The notes beneath the pieces were generated by a model, which did no database searches, had not been told where the DNA came from, and saw nothing but the letters and a program-made list of their open reading frames with translations. The position numbers and the translations under genes were made by a program. A stretch of DNA of 64,000 nucleotides from Spirochaetia bacterium. GTDB taxonomy: Bacteria; Spirochaetota; Leptospiria; Turneriellales; JAOUOS01. Positions 8,522 through 16,624 of the stretch are shown here, piece by piece. The stretch lies in assembly GCA_029880265.1 (NCBI GenBank), contig JAOUOT010000011.1:1-64000 (forward strand). The letters are read 5' to 3'. The stretch's first letter is position 1, and each line of letters opens with the position of its first letter.

Positions 8522-8902
8522 ATGTTAAAAAATACGCTTCAAAAAACGCCAAAAGGCGAATCGATGAAAGGCGCCCAAAAAGCTATGCCTGGCGTTGACA
8601 TTTTAGAAGATGAAGATAATATTTATATTATCGCCGATTTGCCTGGCGTCGACAAAAAAGACGTTAATGTCACTCTTGAAAAAGATATTCTTACTATAGA
8701 GGGCAAAAATTCAAGAACTGAACAAGAAAAGAAAGAAAAATACCACGCCGAATTTCAAGAGCTGGACTTCCGAAGAGTTTTTGAAATTAACGAAGAAATT
8801 AACGGCGAAAACATAGTCGCAAAGGTTATCAACGGAGTTTTGCGCTTAACGCTGCCAAAGAAAAAACCCGTTAAAAAGAAAATTGAGGTCGAATTAAACT
8901 AA
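8522..8902 (+). CDS. Hsp20 small heat-shock chaperone, second copy
   Basis: A 126-residue paralogue of the upstream hsp20. It has a short N-terminal arm (about 25 residues), then the alpha-crystallin domain beginning at VDILEDEDNIYIIADLPGV and closing with NGVLRLTLPKK. The tail KKIEVELN contains an I-x-V anchor. The two copies are clearly diverged, so they may co-assemble or handle different clients. The ribosome site AAAAGGAG is well placed. The gene ends 31 bases before a rho-independent terminator. Confidence 0.95.
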   Translation: MLKNTLQKTPKGESMKGAQKAMPGVDILEDEDNIYIIADLPGVDKKDVNVTLEKDILTIEGKNSRTEQEKKEKYHAEFQELDFRRVFEINEEINGENIVAKVINGVLRLTLPKKKPVKKKIEVELN

Positions 8903-8933
8903 AGCCAATTTTCTAAATAAATACCTGCCGATT

Positions 8934-8966
8934 AAAACTGAGGATGACCGTCCTCAGTTTTTTTTT
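8934..8966. terminator. bidirectional rho-independent terminator
   Basis: AAAACTGAGGA pairs with TCCTCAGTTTT around a six-base loop and is followed by a T run. It closes the hsp20 operon; read on the minus strand it begins directly after the stop of the TPR gene, so it serves both convergent units. Confidence 0.85.
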
Positions 8967-9819
8967 AAATATTTCCCGTTGAGTTTGCCTCGCGAGCCTT
9001 TAATAAATAATCCATGGCCGAGGCTGGTTCGCCGTTAAAAAAAGATAAAACAGATAAATCAAGCCAGTCTTTGGGTTTTTTATCTGTCTTTCTTTCATAC
9101 ATTCGTTTTTTTATGATTACTTTTTGCTTTTGCAGTAAAGACTGTTCTTTTTCCAGCTCTTGATACATTTCGCGCAAAGCCGGATCATTTTCGGCAATTT
9201 CTTTATACGCCTCAATTGAATCGCCTAAATCGCCTTCTATTAGTTTCAATCTTGCATATAATTTTTTTAATAACCCGTCTTTAGGCGAATTTGTTATAAG
9301 CCTTTGAACATACTTCAAGCTTAATTCATATCTTTTGGTATGAAAATATAAAAGCGCCAGAGCGGTAAGCGCCGGTTTGCTGTCGGGATTTATTTTAAGA
9401 GCTTTTTTTATCGACTCTTCTGATTTCTCATTCTGCGATAATTTACCGTACGTGTATCCTAAAAGCAGATATGCCTGAAAAAACATATCGTCTTCTTTTA
9501 AAGCCTTTTCAAGCGACTCTTGGCATTCTTTTAACAAATTAGATTTGAAATATTCAACCGAAAGGTTATAAAAAGCTCGTTTGTCAGGTTTTGAGTTTGC
9601 CGCCCTCTTGTAACAAAAAATGGCTTTATCTGTCTTGCCTATTCTTGAATATACCGCTCCCGAGTTTAACCATGCGTCAAAAAATGTTGTGTCAATCTTT
9701 AACGCCAGCTTATAAAAATTTAATGCGTCTTTATAGTTTCTTTTTTTTTCTTCGCGCAATGCCTGCTCAAAAAACGCGTTTCGCGCCTGTTTTTTTCTTA
9801 GATTACCTGAATTAAGCAT
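8965..9819 (-). CDS. TPR-repeat protein
   Basis: A 284-residue protein built of tetratricopeptide repeats: ALNFYKLALKIDTTFFDAW, KAIFCYKRAANSKPDKRAF, ESLEKALKEDDMFFQAYLL, ESIKKALKINPDSKPALT, LSLKYVQRLITNSPKDGL and others, covering about residues 27-215. The C-terminal third is Lys/Glu-rich and helical (EKEQSLLQKQKVIIKKR). No signal peptide or membrane segment is present, so it is probably a cytoplasmic scaffold. The stop lies within the terminator shared with the convergent hsp20 operon. The two genes upstream encode outer-membrane proteins, but there is no direct evidence linking their functions. The partner is unknown. Confidence 0.85.
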   Translation of the reverse strand: MLNSGNLRKKQARNAFFEQALREEKKRNYKDALNFYKLALKIDTTFFDAWLNSGAVYSRIGKTDKAIFCYKRAANSKPDKRAFYNLSVEYFKSNLLKECQESLEKALKEDDMFFQAYLLLGYTYGKLSQNEKSEESIKKALKINPDSKPALTALALLYFHTKRYELSLKYVQRLITNSPKDGLLKKLYARLKLIEGDLGDSIEAYKEIAENDPALREMYQELEKEQSLLQKQKVIIKKRMYERKTDKKPKDWLDLSVLSFFNGEPASAMDYLLKAREANSTGNI

Positions 9820-9879
9820 AATGAGTTCCTATAAGTTTTATTTTCGGTTTTTTTACGCAACTATAAAGCAATAAATCAT

Positions 9880-10983
9880 TCACCGAAAGCAGGCCTGCAT
9901 GGTCAGATAAAATGAATGCGCCAAAATATTGCTTTTATGAAAACTCATATTATAATCAACGCTTATCTTGCTTTTATTATCGCTTTCTTTCTGCGGCTTA
10001 AAATAATAAGCCAAACTCAGCGTATAATCGACAGATTCTTTAGAAGGAACATCTGTTACCTTTTCATAATAACCAACTTCCTGCGATTCGCGAGAAGTCG
10101 TGTTTCGAAGATATACATATGCGGCTCGATTGGCCAATAGCCATTGGGGCGATAAAAAGTATTCAAAAGTCAAATGGGCACCATGCCCTATTGTCTTAAA
10201 TCTTTGAAAATCTTGAAACCAGCCCAGTGTTTCGGCGTATAAACGCCATGTCTTTGATTTTACTCCCAAAAAGGCGTTTAGTTTGATATCTGAATCTTGA
10301 TCAACGCTCTCAACTCTGTTAAATGCCGCTAAAAAACCTATGCCCGAAAAGAAATTGCCGTCTAAGGAAATTCTGCTTAAAACCTCCTGTCGGCGTATAG
10401 AAGTTATGCCGTCGGTATATTTATAAAAAAAAGCGTTTTGCCATAAAAAACGGTCATGCTGATAATCAAGACGTAATCCGTTAGATTTTTTTTCATAAAA
10501 AAGATACGACCAAAACCGGCTTCTTTCTGCAAAAGAAATACTATCAGAATCTTCATAAATCTCAAGACCAAAAGGCAGAACAACGCGGCCGGCTTTCAGG
10601 CTGAAATCTGACGATAATTTATAATTTATTTCTGCGTCTTCAAGATTAACGCCTTTTTCATTGGCGTTTAGTTGAAAAAAAAGAGATATTGAATCTGTTA
10701 TTTTATCTGAAATAAAAAAACGAGCCCTTCTTACCCGTAAACCGTCATCATGGGTATCGGTTTTTATGTTCCCCGCCCCTTTGTTTTCAAGATAAGTTTG
10801 AATTTGTATATAACCGCCCACTTTACCGCCCACTTTTGAAGCGGGCTCGTTTGTATTTTCATTTATTTTTTTTTCAACAGAGGCTTCTTCAGCCGGTTTC
10901 TCATTCTGGCTAAAAAGCTCAAAAGAGAAACCGGTATAAAGAAGTATAAACAATAAATGAAAATTATAGTTAATAATTTTCAT
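9880..10983 (-). CDS. OprO/OprP-like outer-membrane porin
   Basis: A 367-residue protein with a signal peptide (FHLLFILLYTGFSFELFS), a 30-residue Glu/Lys/Asn-rich linker, then alternating amphipathic strands typical of a beta-barrel. Hallmarks of the phosphate-selective porin O/P family are GYIQIQTYLENKG near residue 57, DGLRVRRARFFISDKITD and LKAGRVVLPFGLE. The last residue pattern (YLTMQACFR) is close to the usual aromatic C-terminal barrel signal. It should form an anion- or nutrient-specific outer-membrane channel; the substrate cannot be read from the sequence. It follows another outer-membrane protein gene after 7 bases, so both are one operon expressed from the promoter near 12830. Confidence 0.8.
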   Translation of the reverse strand: MKIINYNFHLLFILLYTGFSFELFSQNEKPAEEASVEKKINENTNEPASKVGGKVGGYIQIQTYLENKGAGNIKTDTHDDGLRVRRARFFISDKITDSISLFFQLNANEKGVNLEDAEINYKLSSDFSLKAGRVVLPFGLEIYEDSDSISFAERSRFWSYLFYEKKSNGLRLDYQHDRFLWQNAFFYKYTDGITSIRRQEVLSRISLDGNFFSGIGFLAAFNRVESVDQDSDIKLNAFLGVKSKTWRLYAETLGWFQDFQRFKTIGHGAHLTFEYFLSPQWLLANRAAYVYLRNTTSRESQEVGYYEKVTDVPSKESVDYTLSLAYYFKPQKESDNKSKISVDYNMSFHKSNILAHSFYLTMQACFR

Positions 10984-10990
10984 TTACCAT

Positions 10991-12628
10991 TTAGAAAACA
11001 GAAGTTGTTGTAATACTAAAAGTTTTAACTGTTTCGTCTTCTCCGGCAATTTTACCGTCGGCATTTTTATCTTCATACGTGTATCTGGTATCAAATACAA
11101 CAGCAACGCCCTCAGATATCTTAATGCCGGCCTTGTAGCCCCATATGGTACTTTCTGACTTCCAGTGTTTTAAGTTAGCGATATTATTTTGCACATAATA
11201 GGCCTTAACTTCGCTGATCTTGGGAATCAAACCGTCTTTAATTTTCAATTCTCCCGTTAGAGACTGGTCGTTGGGCTCGCCTGATTTCATTAATATTTCA
11301 TAATCGGCCTTTATTTCGCCAAGGCCAAAAATATCAAATCCCAGACTGGCAAAAATACCTCGTTTAGCCGTTTCTTGGCGAACTTGGTCAAGTTTTGTCG
11401 AAGCAACAGGATTACCGCTTTCATCTTCTACAAAGCCTGCTCTTTCAAGTTCATAGGTATTGTTAAAATATCTAAAAATAAATTTATCGGTTCTTTGTCT
11501 GTAGTCGGCCATTAACTTTATGGGACCAACCCTAAGCATAACGCCCGGAGCCGCAAACCCCCAGCCTTTTGTCTGGTGAATCATCGCCCATTGAGCGTAA
11601 ACATCAAGCTGCATAAAATTTTTCTTGCCCTGCTCGTCTTTGCCTTTGATTACTTCAAATCCGATATCGCCGCCGTATATGGCGACTCTTGACTTATTAC
11701 CTGACATGGTAAATAAATCTTCTTTATTTGTACCTGATATCAAACCGGCGTTAACCAAAGCGGGAATTACGATATCCGCGGTAGCTGAATCTAAAGCATT
11801 ACTATAAATATCTTTCTCTACTGCGATATTGCCGTCATATGGGTCGTAATCAATAGCGTCAGGATAGTCGTCGCCGTCGTTATCTCTTAGGCCGTTGTAT
11901 TGGTTTATGTCTCCGACTAAAGAGGCGCCTACAGAAATTCTGTCTATCGGCTTGTATACAAGTCTTCCGCCGGTAATAACTGACGGATTTGCATTCTTAA
12001 GCTCTTTGAAGTTGTTCATAAAATACTCCATGCCAAAGCTTTCGTTATTATAACCCATTTCAAAACCGACTCTTTTATACGTAGGATATTCAACCATATT
12101 TGAATAACCCCAAACAGTAGAACCATATCCAAGATATGTGTAATCAAGTCCCCCTGCTCGCAAATACAACGGATCGCCTTTTTTACCCCAGCGAATGTAA
12201 TAAATCTTATCTAAATAATCTACGCCTTCATCCCAGTCTTCTTTTCGAATGTTGCCCTCTTCATCAAGTAAAATCTGAAGATCAAGGCCAAACCCAAGTT
12301 TACTGAAAATGGGGAAATCGCCCCTTATGCCTATTTGTTGATAGTTCATACCGTCAACGGTTGTGGCCCCCGCCACAATTGAATATTGCATTTCATCGCC
12401 TGTGCCTGAAGACGACGCCGCCGCTGAAGTCGAATCGTCAGAAGAATCGGCAGTTTCGCCTGATTCAGATTCTGGGGCCGCCTGAGGCTCTGGCGCTGAC
12501 TGCTCTGATGGTTGCTCGCTTTCTCCTTCAAGCATGTCTTGAACCGTGCCCTGGGCCATAACATGTCCCGAAAAAATGCACAAAAAAGAAACCGCGTAAA
12601 TTATTTTCATAATTTTGTTTTTAATCAT
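10991..12628 (-). CDS. outer-membrane beta-barrel protein with acidic low-complexity linker
   Basis: A 545-residue protein. After a signal peptide ending in VMAQ comes an acidic, Ser/Glu/Pro/Ala-rich linker (about residues 28-75), then a long series of beta strands ending in SITTTSVF, a terminal phenylalanine fitting the outer-membrane insertion signal. A DNDGDDYPDAIDYDPYDG segment near residue 250 looks like a thrombospondin type 3-type calcium loop placed in an extracellular turn. No enzyme motif is seen. It is probably a porin or surface protein; an exact family is not recognised. The alternative start MKIIYAV, six codons downstream, is equally plausible and fits the signal peptide better. 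A TTGACA promoter lies about 190 bases upstream, leaving a rather long leader. Confidence 0.75.
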   Translation of the reverse strand: MIKNKIMKIIYAVSFLCIFSGHVMAQGTVQDMLEGESEQPSEQSAPEPQAAPESESGETADSSDDSTSAAASSSGTGDEMQYSIVAGATTVDGMNYQQIGIRGDFPIFSKLGFGLDLQILLDEEGNIRKEDWDEGVDYLDKIYYIRWGKKGDPLYLRAGGLDYTYLGYGSTVWGYSNMVEYPTYKRVGFEMGYNNESFGMEYFMNNFKELKNANPSVITGGRLVYKPIDRISVGASLVGDINQYNGLRDNDGDDYPDAIDYDPYDGNIAVEKDIYSNALDSATADIVIPALVNAGLISGTNKEDLFTMSGNKSRVAIYGGDIGFEVIKGKDEQGKKNFMQLDVYAQWAMIHQTKGWGFAAPGVMLRVGPIKLMADYRQRTDKFIFRYFNNTYELERAGFVEDESGNPVASTKLDQVRQETAKRGIFASLGFDIFGLGEIKADYEILMKSGEPNDQSLTGELKIKDGLIPKISEVKAYYVQNNIANLKHWKSESTIWGYKAGIKISEGVAVVFDTRYTYEDKNADGKIAGEDETVKTFSITTTSVF

Positions 12629-12818
12629 ATTTCACTCCTATGTCTTAAATTTAGTAAAAACATCTCTTTCTAAATTTAACTTATCCTTTTAATTTGACGT
12701 TTCTTATCTTTATGTTACGACATTTTTTAGATACTGAGGCTATTTTCTGTTTTTTAATGAAAACATTCTCTAACCTCATTAATCTGATAAAAGTCGCCAT
12801 ATCGAATTATTTTTTGAT

Positions 12819-12847
12819 AAGATAATTAATATCTTATAAATTGTCAA
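12819..12847 (-). promoter_or_regulatory. sigma70 promoter for the outer-membrane protein operon
   Basis: On the minus strand TTGACA (forward 12842-12847) is followed after 17 bases by TATCTT (forward 12819-12824). It would give a leader of about 185 bases before the start at 12628. Confidence 0.55.
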
Positions 12848-12917
12848 CGAAAATTACAAAATACTTCTTTTTATTTTCAGCATGTTTTCAATATTATTTG
12901 TGACGATATCTATGATA

Positions 12918-13562
12918 ATGAATCCCTATCGTTTTGTTTACGGCCTAACCGGAGTTATCGGCAGCGGGAAAAGCAGCGTTGCCGACATTTTTGAGCAGGA
13001 AGGCTGCCTGGTATTAAGAGCCGATAATCTTGCCAGAGAAGCGGTTTCAGAAGAATACGATAATTTTTCTCATGTCAAAGAAAAATTAGAAAAAGCTTTT
13101 AAGACAGAGATACTAAATGACTCTAACCAGAATTTGTTTGATAAAAAAGCAAAACTAAACCGAAATGCTTTAAGAAGATTAGTATTTCAAAACGAAAAAG
13201 CTTTAAGTAAACTTAACAAGATTATTCATCCCGAAGTTAGAAGAATTTTTAAGAAGAAAATAACAGAAGCGCCAAAAGAAAGCATTATCATCTACGACGT
13301 TCCCTTACTTTATGAAACAAAGCTAAATAAAAAAGTCAGAGAAATCATAGTCGTTTACTGCGATGAAAAAACGGCGATAAAAAGAGCGGCAAAACGAATG
13401 AAGCTTCATGAAAATGAAATAGAAAATATTCTAAAACGTCAAATTTCCATTGAAAAAAAAAGAAAATCTGCCGATCATGTAATAGATAACAATAAAAAGC
13501 TTATCGATACCAAAAAACAGGTTATAAATATATTGAAAAATCTGCATCCAAAAGGAGATTAA
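12918..13562 (+). CDS. coaE: dephospho-CoA kinase
   Basis: Catalyses the last step of coenzyme A synthesis, phosphorylating the 3'-hydroxyl of dephospho-CoA. The P-loop GLTGVIGSGKSS sits at the N-terminus, followed by DNLAREAV (the acidic residue of the catalytic region), HPEVRRIF, YDVPLLYE and KRAAKRM, all in the usual order; the length of about 214 is normal. A frame extends upstream to ATG 12882, but the family starts only a few residues before the P-loop, so ATG 12918 (MNPYRF) is preferred. It is the first gene of a four-gene run (coaE, SPOR protein, argF, esterase-like protein) with gaps of 1 to 9 bases. The third glycine of GLTGG is replaced by valine, a mild oddity. Confidence 0.93.
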   Translation: MNPYRFVYGLTGVIGSGKSSVADIFEQEGCLVLRADNLAREAVSEEYDNFSHVKEKLEKAFKTEILNDSNQNLFDKKAKLNRNALRRLVFQNEKALSKLNKIIHPEVRRIFKKKITEAPKESIIIYDVPLLYETKLNKKVREIIVVYCDEKTAIKRAAKRMKLHENEIENILKRQISIEKKRKSADHVIDNNKKLIDTKKQVINILKNLHPKGD

Positions 13563-13565
13563 TAA

Positions 13566-14222
13566 ATGAAAACAGTATATGTATTAAATTTAACGTCAAA
13601 AAGAATCGCTGTTTTAACCGGCATGATGCTTATATTCATGGGAACTTCATTTTTTTTCGGGGGCTATTTTGACGCCGATAAAAAAAGCCTTCAATTTCTT
13701 TCGTTTTTAAAAAATAAAAGTTACGAGCGCCCTATTGAAGAAATTGAAACCTTTACAATTGAAGAAACCGAAACCAAAGAATTAAACGCGTCTGAAAACG
13801 AGTTTTATATGAGACCGGCAGAAATAGAGCCAAAGGGAACTCTTATAACGAAGGAATCTTCTGATAATGAAATCTTAAAACCCTACTCTGCGCCCACAAA
13901 GGAAGATACAACTATCTCTAAAACGGAGAATTCTTCTCTCGCGCAAGTTTCTTTCATAAGTCAAGCGCCAAATAAAAAAACCGACCTAAGAGAACATTTT
14001 TCTCTTCAGCTTGGAGCGTTTTCAAAAGAATCTGAAGCTGTCGTCTTTCAAAAAGAATTGAAACAAAAGGGCGTCGCCACAAGAATTGACAAGGGAAGTA
14101 AATATTATTTTATTCGCACAGGAAAGACTGCTTCAAAAAACGAACTAAATTACCTTTATAATAAAATAAAAAATGAATTAAAAATAAATGTAATGTTTAT
14201 CAAGAGAAAGGTTTCTAAATAG
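13566..14222 (+). CDS. SPOR-domain membrane protein
   Basis: A 218-residue bitopic protein. A short cytoplasmic N-terminus leads to one membrane segment (IAVLTGMMLIFMGTSFFFGGYF, about residues 13-34), then a Glu/Thr-rich linker (about 45-135), and a C-terminal SPOR domain (about 141-218) beginning HFSLQLGAFSKESEAV and containing YFIRTGK. SPOR domains bind peptidoglycan stripped of stem peptides at division sites, so a cell-division or envelope role is likely. The ribosome site AAAGGAG lies in the end of coaE. The gene sits between coaE and argF, with a 3-base gap before and a single-base gap after. Confidence 0.85.
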   Translation: MKTVYVLNLTSKRIAVLTGMMLIFMGTSFFFGGYFDADKKSLQFLSFLKNKSYERPIEEIETFTIEETETKELNASENEFYMRPAEIEPKGTLITKESSDNEILKPYSAPTKEDTTISKTENSSLAQVSFISQAPNKKTDLREHFSLQLGAFSKESEAVVFQKELKQKGVATRIDKGSKYYFIRTGKTASKNELNYLYNKIKNELKINVMFIKRKVSK

Positions 14223-14223
14223 C

Positions 14224-15132
14224 ATGAGAAACCTTTTAAGTTTAAACGATTTAACAGCCGAAGAATTCAGGCAAATTATAGATTCGGCCATATGGACAAA
14301 AAAAAACCCTTATCATTGGTCAGAAACCCTGATAGGAAAACAAATCGGTCTTTTTTTCGAAAAACCTTCTACCCGTACCAGAATTTCATTTGAAGCGGCC
14401 GTTAACAAACTAGGCGGCAGGGCCATTGTTCTAAAAAAAGACGAAATTCAAATTTCACGGGGAGAACCCCTGAAAGATACCGCAATTGTACTGGGAAGAT
14501 ACTTAGACGGCCTTGTTGCCCGAACAAATTCTCACAGTACGCTTGAAGTTTTTGCAGAGTATTCGAATATACCCATAATTAACGCATTATCTGACAAATT
14601 TCACCCTTGCCAGGCGATAGCCGATTTTATGACAATTAAAGAAAATAATAAAGATTATGAAACAATAAAAATTTGCTATTTAGGCGACGGAAATAATAAT
14701 GTGTGCCACAGTCTCTTAAACGCATGTTCAATGACAAAAACAAATATATTTGTATGTTCTCCCGAAAAATACGGGCCAGATAAAACCATCGTAGAAAATG
14801 CCAGATCAAAAGGCGCAAATATTAAAATTACAACGGATCCTGAAGAGGCCGCAGATAAGGCCGATGTTTTTTATACCGATGTCTGGGTTTCAATGGGACA
14901 GGAAAACGAAAGAGAACAGCGTTTAACAGATTTGAAAAACTATCAGCTAAATGACAATCTTCTTAAAAGAGGAAATAACGACTGTATCGTTCTTCACTGT
15001 CTTCCCGCTAAAAAAGGCGAAGAAATAACCGAGAATGTTATGTATTCTAAAAATTCAAAAATTTTCGATCAGGCCGAAAATCGTTTACATACTCAAAAAT
15101 CTTTACTTCACTTCTTTTATTATCAAACCTGA
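14224..15132 (+). CDS. argF: ornithine carbamoyltransferase
   Basis: A 302-residue transcarbamoylase forming citrulline from ornithine and carbamoyl phosphate in arginine synthesis. Carbamoyl-phosphate binding STRTR is at residues 49-53, HPCQ at 127-130, the ornithine loop SMGQE around 223-227, and HCLPA at 258-262. These motifs indicate ornithine rather than aspartate as the acceptor. Length is typical. The start is one base after the SPOR gene stop, so it is translationally coupled in the coaE operon. No other arginine genes are near, hence the enzyme is part of a mixed housekeeping operon rather than an arg cluster. No arginine-responsive operator is apparent. Confidence 0.95.
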   Translation: MRNLLSLNDLTAEEFRQIIDSAIWTKKNPYHWSETLIGKQIGLFFEKPSTRTRISFEAAVNKLGGRAIVLKKDEIQISRGEPLKDTAIVLGRYLDGLVARTNSHSTLEVFAEYSNIPIINALSDKFHPCQAIADFMTIKENNKDYETIKICYLGDGNNNVCHSLLNACSMTKTNIFVCSPEKYGPDKTIVENARSKGANIKITTDPEEAADKADVFYTDVWVSMGQENEREQRLTDLKNYQLNDNLLKRGNNDCIVLHCLPAKKGEEITENVMYSKNSKIFDQAENRLHTQKSLLHFFYYQT

Positions 15133-15141
15133 CCCACACCT

Positions 15142-16095
15142 ATGAGCTTATTTGACGAATGCTTTAATACCTATAATTTTCTTACAGAAAAACCTAAAAA
15201 ATGGAACGCCTTTTGGAACAAGGAACTCGAAAAACTAAAGTCAATTCCTTTTGAAATTAAGAAAATACAAAAAGACACAACGTCTACTATTTATACCATT
15301 GAATACCACAGCGCCGAAAAACAAAAGATAAAAGGCACGCTGGTACTTCCTGAAAAAGTAAAGAAACCTCCCGTTATTGTATTTTTTCCCGATTATTTCA
15401 GCGAAACGAAAATATATAAAAGCCTTAACAATGCAGGTTTTGCGCAATTTTCTGTTCGCTTAAGGGGGCACGAAAACTTTAAACGCTTAAATAAAGAGGC
15501 GGTTGAAATCAAATCTGATGAAATAAAAGAAAAATCATACGGATATTTTTCTGAAAATCTTCTGGTTCTTGATAATTATTATATGAAAAACTTATATCTT
15601 GACGCCTATAGAACGCTCGAAATTTTAAGACTTCAAAAAGAAATTAATTCTTCACGAATAGGAATATGGGGAACGGGCATCGGCGCCGCAATGGGGTTAT
15701 TCGCGGCATCGTTTATGAAACGGACCTCGGCTTTATTTCTTGAAAGCCCTTCTTTTGCTCTGCTATCGCTTACTCAAAACATATCGAAAACAAACTATGC
15801 CAGAGAAATAAACTCGTTTATTCGAGCTAAAAAAGCGAACAAGCATATTATTAAAGAAAATCTAAACTTGTTAGATTCTATGTATTTTGCCGACAATTTA
15901 GAAATACCCGTTCATTTATCGGTAAACTTAAAAGATAAAGAAAATGTTCCCCAAGGGGGGTTTGCGGTTTTTCACCGAATACCATCAGAAAAAGATATCC
16001 TAATTTTTACGGATTTGACCGAAAACACTACAGACGATATGCAAAAAACAATTATTCAGACCGCTAAAAACTTTTTTGAAAAAAAAATAAACTAA
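15142..16095 (+). CDS. acetyl xylan esterase-like protein lacking the catalytic serine
   Basis: A 317-residue alpha/beta-hydrolase resembling the acetyl xylan esterase / cephalosporin-C deacetylase family: N-terminal helical cap, KGTLVLPEKVKKPPVIVFF, a RLRGHENF segment and a nucleophile-elbow region SSRIGIWGTGIGAAMGL. In active family members the elbow is G-x-S-x-G (for example GGSQG), but here it reads GTGIG, with Gly179 in place of serine. The aspartate appears kept (D265 in KDKENVP), while the histidine of the usual GHE is Thr293 in LTENTTD. The protein therefore probably does not hydrolyse esters by the usual triad. It may be a binding protein or a decayed enzyme with an intact frame. It is the last gene of the coaE-argF operon and has no signal peptide. 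Confidence 0.7.
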   Translation: MSLFDECFNTYNFLTEKPKKWNAFWNKELEKLKSIPFEIKKIQKDTTSTIYTIEYHSAEKQKIKGTLVLPEKVKKPPVIVFFPDYFSETKIYKSLNNAGFAQFSVRLRGHENFKRLNKEAVEIKSDEIKEKSYGYFSENLLVLDNYYMKNLYLDAYRTLEILRLQKEINSSRIGIWGTGIGAAMGLFAASFMKRTSALFLESPSFALLSLTQNISKTNYAREINSFIRAKKANKHIIKENLNLLDSMYFADNLEIPVHLSVNLKDKENVPQGGFAVFHRIPSEKDILIFTDLTENTTDDMQKTIIQTAKNFFEKKIN

Positions 16096-16157
16096 AGACT
16101 TTAATTTAAATTTGTTCTCTTTTTATTTTTTATGCGACTATCAGTTGTATCAAATAT

Positions 16158-16463
16158 TTAACTTCTTTTTTTGGCAAAAAATTCAACCATTCTTGCCAAT
16201 AATAGAGCCGATATAACTAAATGGATGGTACTTTGCAAAGGAGGCTTCATAAGCCCTTTTAAGATTTGAAGCTGAGGAATTTTCATGCATAAAGCAAAGC
16301 TTACAATTAATATTACCAAACTTTTTATATTGCTGCCAAAAGAGCTCATTAGATTTTCGATATAACCGATTGAAAACAATGTCGTTATTGCTATTTCTAC
16401 AAAAAATGCAATAACCACAAAAAATAATAAATTTTCAAATAAAATAGAAAAATTTAAATTCAT
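16158..16463 (-). CDS. small hypothetical membrane protein
   Basis: A 101-residue protein with about three membrane segments (NLLFFVVIAFFVEIAITTLF, SLVILIVSFALCM and TIHLVISALLLARMVEFF). No family is recognised. It has its own TTGACA promoter about 70 bases upstream and a ribosome site (AGGAG) shortly before the ATG, so it looks like a real gene. It stands alone between the argF operon (convergent) and the pyrophosphatase gene. Function unknown. Confidence 0.65.
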   Translation of the reverse strand: MNLNFSILFENLLFFVVIAFFVEIAITTLFSIGYIENLMSSFGSNIKSLVILIVSFALCMKIPQLQILKGLMKPPLQSTIHLVISALLLARMVEFFAKKRS

Positions 16464-16512
16464 TTTTTTCTCCTACAAATTTAACGATATCTTGATTATC
16501 GGATTTTATACT

Positions 16513-16540
16513 AATGTACTTTAAGACGGCAAATTGTCAA
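16513..16540 (-). promoter_or_regulatory. sigma70 promoter candidate for the small membrane protein
   Basis: Minus-strand TTGACA (forward 16535-16540), 16 bases, then TACATT (forward 16513-16518). It lies about 50 bases upstream of the start at 16463. Confidence 0.45.
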
Positions 16541-16624
16541 CAAATTTAGAAAAGCGAGCGCAGTTACGAATTATGGACGTTATATGCGAAAATATCCATA
16601 AATCATTACTGCGCCTTAAAAAAC

